Part shown: positions 16,834 through 24,230 of the stretch, one piece after another
How the letters are laid out: every line of letters starts with the position of its first letter
Position numbering within the stretch: the first letter of the stretch is position 1
NCBI GenBank assembly: GCA_024401355.1
Contig: JAKSLF010000018.1
Coordinates: forward strand, 1-52,574
DNA: 52,574 bases
DNA from: Bacteroidales bacterium
GTDB taxonomy: Bacteria; Bacteroidota; Bacteroidia; Bacteroidales; Marinilabiliaceae
Reading direction: 5' to 3'
Notes under the pieces: generated by a model
The model's input: the letters and a program-made list of their open reading frames with translations, nothing else
Database searches by the model: none
What the model was told of the DNA's origin: nothing
Translations under genes and position numbers: made by a program

Positions 16834-18861
16834 ATGAAAACCAAACAATTGATGATGATCATAGCTACGACCAGCACAGCTATTGGTGGTACACTATGTG
16901 GATGTAGTGAGCCCAAAGACGGAAACGCACACTATACAGATGCAGACAAGGACTTGAGCGTGAATATAGGTGATGACTTCTACGCTTACTCAAATGGAGG
17001 ATGGCAGAAGAACCATCCACTGCCAGCAGACAAGAGCAGACAGGGAACATTTGACCTGCTGTTTGACGAGAACCAGGAACATCTGAAAGAGATAGTAGAC
17101 GAAGTAAGTTCAAAAGAGAACAAGCCAGGAAGTGCAGCTCAGCAGATAGCAGACTACTATCTCAGCGGAATGGACACGGCACAGCGAAACGCAGACGGAA
17201 TAAAAGCCCTCGTACCATATCTTGAAAAAGTAGACAAGATAGAGAACAGCTCAGACATATCACGAACAATCGGTGAATTGCAGGAGATGGGCGTAGGAGC
17301 ACTTGTAGTGTTGACAAACGACGCCGACGCCAAGAACAGCGACATGTCAATTGCTGCATTATTCCAGACAGGAATCGGTCTTCCGGACAGAGACTACTAC
17401 TTCAGCGACGACGAAAGATCGAACACCATAAAGGAAGCATACAAAGTAATGCTTGGCAAGTATGCCGAGAAGCTTGAGTGGGAAAATGTCGAAGAGCGTG
17501 TCAACAAAGTATATGCATTTGAGGGAAAAATCGCCGGCATCATGTATACACGCAAGCAGAACCGTGACCCACAGGCGCTGTACAACATGGTGAAGTGTGA
17601 CAATATAAGCAGCGAGCTTCCAAACTTTGACTGGGAGACATACTTCAAGGCGATAGGAATACGTCCGGACTCAATCAATGCGAGTCAGAAAGGCTATTTC
17701 GAGAAAATGGGTAGCGTAATAAACTCAACAGAGATTGCTACAGTAAAGGATTACCTAAAATTGTCAATCATACGCCAGAACGCTTCGTTCTTGTCAGACG
17801 ACTATGTAAACATTGCATTTGACTTCTCGGGAAGAGTGCTTTCGGGAGTAGAAGAGATGAAGCCATTGTGGAAGAGAGTACTGAGCGTTGTTGATGGAGA
17901 GCAGCTTGGTCAGTTGTTCGTAGAGAAGTATTTCCCACCTTCAGCAAAGACTCGAATGAAAGAGCTCATCGAAAATTTGCGAATAGCCTTTGCAGAACGC
18001 ATAGACAACCTGACATGGATGGGTGACGCGACAAAGGCGAAGGCAAAAGAGAAACTTGCTGCAATAAAAGTAAAAGTAGGATACCCAGACAAGTGGACAG
18101 ACTACAGCTCACTCACAATAGACAGGAAACTTGGATTCATGGGCAACGTGATAAACGACTACAAATTCTCACACAAGAGAATGCTTAGCAAGATTGACAA
18201 GCCAGTAGACAAAGACGAGTGGTACATGACTCCACAGACAGTCAACGCATACTACAATCCATCGGGCAACGAGATAGTGTTCCCTGCCGGAATACTTCAG
18301 CCTCCATTCTTCTATGCAGAGGGAGACGATGCAGTCAACTATGGTGCCATTGGCGTAGTGATAGGTCATGAAATGACACATGGATTTGACGACCAGGGAT
18401 GTCAGTTTGACAAAGACGGAAACTTGAACAACTGGTGGACAGACGAAGATGCAGAACGATTCAAGGGAGCGACGTCAAAGCTTGTAGACAGATATGCATC
18501 ATTCACAGCAGTAGGCGACCTCAAGGCAGACGGAGAGCTCACACTTGGCGAGAACATAGCCGACCTTGGTGGCTTGAACATATCGTACCAGGCATTCCGC
18601 AACGCCCAGAAAGGCGTAGAGCCAAAGGAGATTGACGGACAGACAGCAGACCAGAGATTCTGCTATGCATATTCGCGAGTATGGGCAACAAACGTACGTG
18701 ACGAATATTTGTTCCAGCAGGTGAAGACAGACCCACATTCACCAGCACACCTCAGAGTCAACGTGCCACTGCCACTTGTAGACTACTTCTACAACGCCTT
18801 TGGAATTACAGACAGCTGCAAGATGTATGTACCAAAAGAAGATAGAATAATCATCTGGTAA
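16834..18861 (+). CDS. M13-family zinc metallopeptidase lipoprotein (PepO/neprilysin type)
   Basis: A 675-residue lipoprotein. The N-terminal signal ends in a lipobox (GTLCGC|SEP type), so it should be anchored in an outer or inner membrane leaflet. The long helical M13_N domain runs to about residue 440. The catalytic domain has the zinc motif HEMTH (H512, E513, H516), third ligand E573 in GENIADLGG with D577, and the substrate-binding stretch NAYYNPSGNEIVFPAG. The protein ends in IIW, the usual aromatic end of M13 enzymes. Family members cut oligopeptides of up to about 40 residues on the amino side of hydrophobic residues; a related P. gingivalis enzyme (PepO/endothelin-converting) is known. 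It is monocistronic, with a terminator shared with YgiQ on the other strand. Confidence 0.95.
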   Translation: MKTKQLMMIIATTSTAIGGTLCGCSEPKDGNAHYTDADKDLSVNIGDDFYAYSNGGWQKNHPLPADKSRQGTFDLLFDENQEHLKEIVDEVSSKENKPGSAAQQIADYYLSGMDTAQRNADGIKALVPYLEKVDKIENSSDISRTIGELQEMGVGALVVLTNDADAKNSDMSIAALFQTGIGLPDRDYYFSDDERSNTIKEAYKVMLGKYAEKLEWENVEERVNKVYAFEGKIAGIMYTRKQNRDPQALYNMVKCDNISSELPNFDWETYFKAIGIRPDSINASQKGYFEKMGSVINSTEIATVKDYLKLSIIRQNASFLSDDYVNIAFDFSGRVLSGVEEMKPLWKRVLSVVDGEQLGQLFVEKYFPPSAKTRMKELIENLRIAFAERIDNLTWMGDATKAKAKEKLAAIKVKVGYPDKWTDYSSLTIDRKLGFMGNVINDYKFSHKRMLSKIDKPVDKDEWYMTPQTVNAYYNPSGNEIVFPAGILQPPFFYAEGDDAVNYGAIGVVIGHEMTHGFDDQGCQFDKDGNLNNWWTDEDAERFKGATSKLVDRYASFTAVGDLKADGELTLGENIADLGGLNISYQAFRNAQKGVEPKEIDGQTADQRFCYAYSRVWATNVRDEYLFQQVKTDPHSPAHLRVNVPLPLVDYFYNAFGITDSCKMYVPKEDRIIIW

Positions 18862-18897
18862 GGACGAAAGACTAAATATCGAAACATAGAAAAAGAT

Positions 18898-18935
18898 ACG
18901 GCATCGAAGTGAACGAACTTCGATGCCGTTTTTTA
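18898..18935. terminator. Bidirectional terminator between the M13 peptidase and YgiQ genes
   Basis: A 13-bp perfect stem (ACGGCATCGAAGT with ACTTCGATGCCGT) has T-rich sequence on both outer sides (TTTTTTATT on plus, ATCTTTTTC on minus), so it can serve both convergent genes. Confidence 0.88.
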
Positions 18936-18959
18936 TTACCACAACTTGAAAAATACAAG

Positions 18960-20978
18960 TTACTTTTTCTTGTAGAAATTAGGATTGAAAGACGTCTTGT
19001 TCTTGCCAGACTTTGGTTTGGCAGGATGATGACGGTCGGGAGACTTCACGGAAGGAGAAGACAGACGACTGGACTGACCATTGGAAGAGCCATGCGGCTT
19101 GCGAGAGTCGCGAGAAGAATCGGAAGACGGACCTGAGAATCGGGCTTCACGAGGAATGCTTGCAGACTTGTCGAAGAGACGTTCGATAATATCGAAGCGA
19201 TGAAGATCCTTGAGAGCCTTCATGATCTGAGGCTTATATTCAGGCTTATACCAGAAGAAGAACAGACGCTGACGCTGTTTCTCGTCGGGAGTGCGAGCCG
19301 TGTAGACAGGCTTGAGAGTATAGGGATGAATGCCGCTATAGTAGATGACGGTAGAGACAGTCATCGGAGTTGGAGTAAAATCCTGAACCTGTTCGAGTCG
19401 GAAATCCATATCGTGTGTCTCGGCAGCGAGTTCGGCCATATCGACATCGTGGCAGCCGGGATGCGAACTGATAAAATAAGGGATGAGTTGCTGGTTGAGA
19501 TGTTCCTCCTTATTAATCTTGTCGAACTCCTGCTTGAACTTATGGAAGAGGCAGAAATCGGGTTTACGCATAATGTCGAGTACAGCCTTGGAAGTATGTT
19601 CGGGAGCGACCTTGAGACGTCCGGAGACATGCTTGGTTATAAGTTCGCGAGTATAGTCGTGATGGCTGCGAGTCTCGTCGGGAGTACGTCCTTCGGCCAG
19701 AAGGATATCGTAGCGAACACCGCTTCCGATGAAAGACTTCTTGACCTCGGGGAGAGCGTCGACCTTGTGATAGAGCTCGATGAGAGGAGAAAGGTCGGTG
19801 TTCATATTCTTGCACACTTCGGGGAAGATGCATGAAGGTCGACGGCAGACCTCGCAAATAGATTCGTCGCGTCCGTGGAGACCATACATATTGGCAGATG
19901 GTCCGCCGAGGTCGCTAATGTAGCCTTTGAACCAAGGCTGCTTGACGAGATTCTGGACCTCACGCATAATGCTATTGACACTACGTGAAGCGATGAACTT
20001 GCCCTGATGAGCAGAAATAGTGCAGAAAGAGCAGCCTCCGAAACATCCGCGATGGAGATTGACAGAATTCTTGATCATCTCGAAAGCCGGGATATCGCCC
20101 TTGCCGTTGTAGCGAGGATGAGGCTGATACATATATGGGAGATCGAACGAAGCATCGATTTCCTGTTGAGTCATTGGTGGGTATTGGGGGTTGAGTACAA
20201 TGATGCTGTTGCCACATTGCTGAGTGAGTCGTGCGGCATGTTTGCGGTTGGACTCTTCCTCGACGTGCTTGAAATTTTTGGCATAGCACATCTTGTCGTC
20301 GAGACATTGTTCGTGAGAATAGAGTTCGATAGTCTCCCAGTTTTTATTCTTCGGAAGCGGAGAGTCGGCAGGGATGAGAAAAGACGTCTGCGGAACCGTC
20401 TTGAGCGAGCTAAAAGGGACGCCCTTGCGGAGGAGAGTACAGATTTCGGTAAGTGGTTTTTCACCCATGCCATAGACGAGAATGTCGGCACCGGAATCGA
20501 CAAGGATAGATGGTCGGAGACGATCTTGCCAATAGTCGTAGTGAGTGACACGACGGAGAGAAGCCTCGATGCCTCCGAGAAGTACAGGTACGTCGGGGAA
20601 GAGCATCTTGAGAATCTTTGTGTAGACGACAGAAGGATAGTCGGGACGGGCGCCGGAGCGTCCGCCAGGAGTATATGCATCATCGGAACGTCGACGTCGG
20701 GCAGCAGTATAATGGTTGACCATGGAATCCATGGCTCCGGGAGATACTGCAAAGAAATAGCGAGGTCGTCCGAGTTTGCGGAAATCGCGAAGGTCGTCCT
20801 GCCAATTAGGTTGAGGCACAATGGCAACCTTGAGTCCGCAAGACTCGATGACACGTCCGACGACAGCGGCGCCGAATGACGGATGGTCGACATAGGCATC
20901 GCCTGAGAAGAGGATAACATCGAGTTGGTCCCAACCGAGTTGTTCGACCTCCTTCTTAGATGTTGGCAGGAATGGCAT
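18960..20978 (-). CDS. YgiQ-family radical SAM protein (UPF0313)
   Basis: A 672-residue cytosolic protein. The N-terminal UPF0313 domain (about residues 1-290) includes VILFSGDAYVDHPSFG at the start and LLGGIEASLRRVTHYDYW. The radical SAM core has the 4Fe-4S motif C312-x3-C316-x2-C319 in RGCFGGCSFC. Later family blocks are ISDLGGPSANMYG and RLKVAPEHTS. The last 60-70 residues are Ser-, Arg- and Lys-rich and look disordered, a common tail in YgiQ. The reaction is not established for the family. The coding strand gives long spurious frames on the other strand, including one of 290 codons. It has a -7 box upstream and shares a terminator with the M13 gene. Confidence 0.94.
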   Translation of the reverse strand: MPFLPTSKKEVEQLGWDQLDVILFSGDAYVDHPSFGAAVVGRVIESCGLKVAIVPQPNWQDDLRDFRKLGRPRYFFAVSPGAMDSMVNHYTAARRRRSDDAYTPGGRSGARPDYPSVVYTKILKMLFPDVPVLLGGIEASLRRVTHYDYWQDRLRPSILVDSGADILVYGMGEKPLTEICTLLRKGVPFSSLKTVPQTSFLIPADSPLPKNKNWETIELYSHEQCLDDKMCYAKNFKHVEEESNRKHAARLTQQCGNSIIVLNPQYPPMTQQEIDASFDLPYMYQPHPRYNGKGDIPAFEMIKNSVNLHRGCFGGCSFCTISAHQGKFIASRSVNSIMREVQNLVKQPWFKGYISDLGGPSANMYGLHGRDESICEVCRRPSCIFPEVCKNMNTDLSPLIELYHKVDALPEVKKSFIGSGVRYDILLAEGRTPDETRSHHDYTRELITKHVSGRLKVAPEHTSKAVLDIMRKPDFCLFHKFKQEFDKINKEEHLNQQLIPYFISSHPGCHDVDMAELAAETHDMDFRLEQVQDFTPTPMTVSTVIYYSGIHPYTLKPVYTARTPDEKQRQRLFFFWYKPEYKPQIMKALKDLHRFDIIERLFDKSASIPREARFSGPSSDSSRDSRKPHGSSNGQSSRLSSPSVKSPDRHHPAKPKSGKNKTSFNPNFYKKK

Positions 20979-21008
20979 ATTTCCGTTTATGTATTATTAA
21001 ATGACAAT

Positions 21009-21017
21009 GCAAATATA
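21009..21017 (-). promoter_or_regulatory. -7 promoter box of ygiQ
   Basis: TATATTTG and C on the minus strand, about 31 bases before the start codon; no TTTG at 19-20 bases. Confidence 0.5.
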
Positions 21018-21039
21018 AGAAAAAAAGGGCAAAAGTGTC

Positions 21040-21337
21040 TTTAGAAAGAAGTATTAAGGCAAGAGATAAGATAAAGAGAGGATAAAGATGAGATAAAGAG
21101 AAGACAAAGAGAAGACAAAATAAGGACAAAGTAAGGGTAAGGATAGCATAAAACTAGGTCGAGAGTACGTGTTTCGGAAAATTTTTATTATATTTGCAGT
21201 ATGAAAAAGGGGAAGGAGAAATGAAAGAGAGGGAGAGAGGAGTAATGATGGAGATGAAGAGGATGAGGAAGAAAGATAAAAAAGGTGTAGACTAAAAAGA
21301 CAAACAAAGAAAGAGTAAAAAGAAAAAAGACAAGGAG
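21040..21337 (+). other. Purine-rich strand-biased intergenic tract with a promoter box
   Basis: The plus strand is almost pure A and G with recurrent GATAAAGAGA and GAGAAGACAAA words before 21120, then a -7 box, then more purine sequence. After the box are two tiny overlapping frames (21201-21224, seven codons; 21221-21295, 24 codons, sharing ATGA) rich in Lys, Arg and Glu. The first begins at about the predicted transcription start, so I do not call either a gene. The tract leads into a purine-rich gene with the same bias. Confidence 0.5.
21189..21197 (+). promoter_or_regulatory. -7 promoter box before the basic hypothetical gene
   Basis: TATATTTG and C, about 140 bases before the start codon, leaving a long purine-rich leader. 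Confidence 0.5.
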
Positions 21338-21928
21338 ATGGCAAGGATAGAATTGAGTGAGGGCGTCACATTGCGTGGTGCGAGGAGGATATTGACGAAG
21401 CGGGACAGCATGTTCAGGATAACCAAGAGATATGGAAAGTTGTATACGATAAAGAAAGTAACTTGTAGTCAGCCGAATACGGAGGCGCAGATGGAATGTA
21501 GGGAGATGCTGACGGAGGCAAACAAGATGGTGCGAGAAGACATGGCGAGAGATGGACGGAAGGAATATTGGACAAGGAAGGCGAAGGAGATGGGATACAA
21601 GACAGCAGTTGGCTGTGCGAGAGCATGGTACATGTCGGAAATGAGGGGAAAGGAGATGAGGAGGAAGAATAATGGCGTGGAAGGGAAGGCGAATTATGGT
21701 GGGGACAAGAGGGAAAATTGTGATATGAAGGAGATGGAGAATTATGACAAAAACAAGAGTGAAGCAACAGAGATAAAGACCTATAAAGAAAGAGGTTATG
21801 GGGATGTAATAGTGATAGAGAAGAGCTGGAAGAGAGCATTGCGAGGGACGAGGGAAGCGAGACGCATGAAAGGAGAAGCGAGGCGGCGAGTGGAGGATGT
21901 GGAGAAAAAAGAATTGTTGATATTGTAG
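21338..21928 (+). CDS. Hypothetical basic protein, conserved N-terminal half
   Basis: A 196-residue, strongly basic protein without signal peptide or membrane segment. The first 110 residues look structured: MARIELSEGVTLRGARRIL, a KRYGKLYTIKK strand pair, then two helical parts with NTEAQMECREMLTEANKMV and GYKTAVGCARAWYMSEM. I recall a loosely similar layout (MARIxLxxG, a short Arg/Lys strand, then a helical region starting with Ser/Thr-Pro-Asn) in small hypothetical proteins of Prevotella and Bacteroides, but cannot name a family. The second half is low-complexity, charged and purine-driven (many AAG, GAG, AGG and GAT codons), ending in REARRMKGEARRRVEDVEKK. The start is preceded by AAGGAG. 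Function unknown; nucleic acid binding would suit the charge but is a guess. Confidence 0.6.
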   Translation: MARIELSEGVTLRGARRILTKRDSMFRITKRYGKLYTIKKVTCSQPNTEAQMECREMLTEANKMVREDMARDGRKEYWTRKAKEMGYKTAVGCARAWYMSEMRGKEMRRKNNGVEGKANYGGDKRENCDMKEMENYDKNKSEATEIKTYKERGYGDVIVIEKSWKRALRGTREARRMKGEARRRVEDVEKKELLIL

Positions 21929-21953
21929 AAATCAGAAAGTATTATTAATTTTG
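21922..21953 (+). promoter_or_regulatory. Promoter of the 7TM-HD gene
   Basis: ATTG, 20 bases, TAATTTTG; it overlaps the end of the preceding gene and lies 27 bases before the start codon. Confidence 0.65.
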
Positions 21954-21979
21954 GGGTTGATTGAATAAAAACCCTTAGG

Positions 21980-24091
21980 ATGAAAGAGTGGCTGAAGAAG
22001 AAGTGGGCGGCATATTACAAGCCCATGTATAGAGTAGCGATATTCATTGTTGCGGCGGTACTGATGGTATTGTCGTTTCCGAATGCGGACAAGATGCAGT
22101 ATGAATATGAGTTGCAGAGGCCATGGAGATATGACAACATCATAGCTCCGTTTGATTTTCCAATATACAAGACGGACCATGAAGTCACGGTAGAGCGAGA
22201 CAGCATACTGAACAACTTCAGACCATATTACAAGCGAGACAGCATTGGTATGGCTGAGGTGGAGAAGCTGGTGAACAAGTTGCTGAACCAGAATGCGAAC
22301 AAATTGTCGATGATATGTCCTCAGAGTGTGAACACAGACACGGTGAGGAACTTCATGAGCAGGGAGCTCACTACCCTATTGAGCAAGACATACAAGAAGG
22401 GAGTTTTGGAGTTGCCGGAGCAGGTGGATGCGAGCAAGGACTATGAGATGATGGTGATAGACGGCAACGTGCTTGAGCCATATTCGCTGAGTGAGTTGAT
22501 GACGATGGGCGAGGCGTACAAGGAGATGATTGGTTCGCTCGAGAAGAAATTCGAGAAGAAATTTGGTGCTGCGGCGACATGGACAGGAGTGTTGGTGGAC
22601 CGACTTCCGTTGAGTGACCTTATAAATGCGAACATAACATTTGACAGCGAGCGAACAGAGATAGAAAAGAACAGCAGGCTGGCGAACATGTCGCTCACAT
22701 CGGGCAAAGTGTTGGCAGGACAGAAGATTATAAGCACAGGAGACATAGTGGACAACAGGTCGGTGAGACTGATAGAGTCGCTAAAGAAAGCGATGGAGAC
22801 TCAGTATGGACTTGTAGACAGGTCGGAGCCTGTGTATGCTGGTCAGTTCATCATTATATTGACATTGCTGGCGACGGTTTATTTGTTCTTGAGATTCTTC
22901 AGAAAAGACGTATTTGAGAAGCTGAGCAACCTGAACTTCATTGTGCTGATGATGACGATATTTGTGGTTGGTGCTGGCTTTGTGTCGCAGAGGCATGGAA
23001 ACATCAGTTTTGTGTTGCCATTTGTGGTATCGCCAATAGTTATGAGAATATTCCTTGATTCGCGTCTGGCGATGTATGTTCACACGGTAACGATATTGAT
23101 AATATCATTTTTGGCATACAACAGCCAATTGTTTATCATACTGCACATTCCGGCTGGAATGGTGGCGATAATATCGTTGTTCAACCTCTCGAGTCGAGGT
23201 CAGATGGTGAGGACATCGATAGTAGTGTTTGTGACATACGCCTTGATATACACGGGTTATATAATCTGGGAGACGGGTGAATATGCGAACATCAATCCGT
23301 ATGTGATGCTTATGTTTGCTGTGAATGGACTGCTGATGCTGTTGAGTTATCCTCTTATATATATATATGAGAAGATGTTTGGCTTCATCTCGGAAGTGAC
23401 ACTCATGGAGTTGTCGGACAGCAACACGGCGTTGCTGAGACAATTGTCGGAAAAAGCTCCGGGCACATTCCAGCACTCGATGCAGGTGGGCAACCTTGGT
23501 CAGGAAGTGGCGATAAGAATTGGTGCGAACGGAATGATGGTGAGAGCAGGTGCGATGTATCACGACCTAGGCAAGATAGTTACTCCGGGCTATTTCACAG
23601 AGAACCAGGCAGGTGGAGAGAATCCGCACGACGGGATGGAATGCACGGAGTCGGCTCAGATGATAATAAAGCACATAGAGAACGGAGTGAAGCTGGCGAA
23701 GAAGCATGGAATACCGAAACAGATAATAGACATCATCAAGACACATCATGGAAAGTCGACAGCGCTATATTTCTACAGGACATGGTGTAACCATCATCCG
23801 GGCGAGGAGCCAGACATAGAGAAATTCAGCTATCCGGGTCCGATGCCGACAACCAAGGAGCAGGCGATAGTGATGATGGCGGATGCAGTAGAGGCGAGCT
23901 CGAAGAGTCTGAAAGAGTATACGGACAAGACGATAGACGAGCTTGTTGAGAAGATAATAAACTCGCAGATGGACCAGTTCAAGCATGCACCTATCACGTT
24001 CAGAGATATAGAGATAGCGAAGGAAGTGTTCAAGGAGAAGCTGAAGAACATATATCACGGAAGAATACAATATCCGGAACTGCTGAAATAA
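21980..24091 (+). CDS. 7TM-HD family membrane phosphodiesterase (PgpH-like)
   Basis: A 703-residue integral membrane protein. A single helix at residues 14-35 is followed by an extracytoplasmic 7TMR-HDED region (about 40-280), then about seven membrane helices (about 285-470), then a cytoplasmic HD domain. In the HD domain the metal residues are seen in FQHSMQVGNL (H499), YHDLGK (H528, D529) and a later THHGK. In Firmicutes the PgpH members of this architecture hydrolyse cyclic di-AMP; whether the Bacteroidetes protein does so is inference, but all catalytic positions are present. The gene is monocistronic with its own consensus promoter. Confidence 0.92.
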   Translation: MKEWLKKKWAAYYKPMYRVAIFIVAAVLMVLSFPNADKMQYEYELQRPWRYDNIIAPFDFPIYKTDHEVTVERDSILNNFRPYYKRDSIGMAEVEKLVNKLLNQNANKLSMICPQSVNTDTVRNFMSRELTTLLSKTYKKGVLELPEQVDASKDYEMMVIDGNVLEPYSLSELMTMGEAYKEMIGSLEKKFEKKFGAAATWTGVLVDRLPLSDLINANITFDSERTEIEKNSRLANMSLTSGKVLAGQKIISTGDIVDNRSVRLIESLKKAMETQYGLVDRSEPVYAGQFIIILTLLATVYLFLRFFRKDVFEKLSNLNFIVLMMTIFVVGAGFVSQRHGNISFVLPFVVSPIVMRIFLDSRLAMYVHTVTILIISFLAYNSQLFIILHIPAGMVAIISLFNLSSRGQMVRTSIVVFVTYALIYTGYIIWETGEYANINPYVMLMFAVNGLLMLLSYPLIYIYEKMFGFISEVTLMELSDSNTALLRQLSEKAPGTFQHSMQVGNLGQEVAIRIGANGMMVRAGAMYHDLGKIVTPGYFTENQAGGENPHDGMECTESAQMIIKHIENGVKLAKKHGIPKQIIDIIKTHHGKSTALYFYRTWCNHHPGEEPDIEKFSYPGPMPTTKEQAIVMMADAVEASSKSLKEYTDKTIDELVEKIINSQMDQFKHAPITFRDIEIAKEVFKEKLKNIYHGRIQYPELLK

Positions 24092-24150
24092 AGGGGGCAA
24101 TGTGGAAATGTTACAATGTTGTAAAATATGCCAAGATATGGCAAAAAGCA

Positions 24151-24182
24151 TTGGATAAAAAACGATTATGAATTATATTTGC
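24151..24182 (+). promoter_or_regulatory. Promoter of the TonB receptor operon
   Basis: TTG, 20 bases, TATATTTG and C, about 49 bases before the receptor start codon. I see no extended regulatory hairpin between them. Confidence 0.65.
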
Positions 24183-24230
24183 ATAAGCAAACAAAGAAAA
24201 CAAAAATAAACCTCAAAACAAGAAAACGCG

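Noticed and set aside
20007-20879. A 290-codon open frame on the plus strand opposite YgiQ
   Set aside because: YgiQ on the minus strand has full family motifs and length; the opposite frame has no recognisable domain, a biased composition and no promoter. It is a shadow of codon bias.
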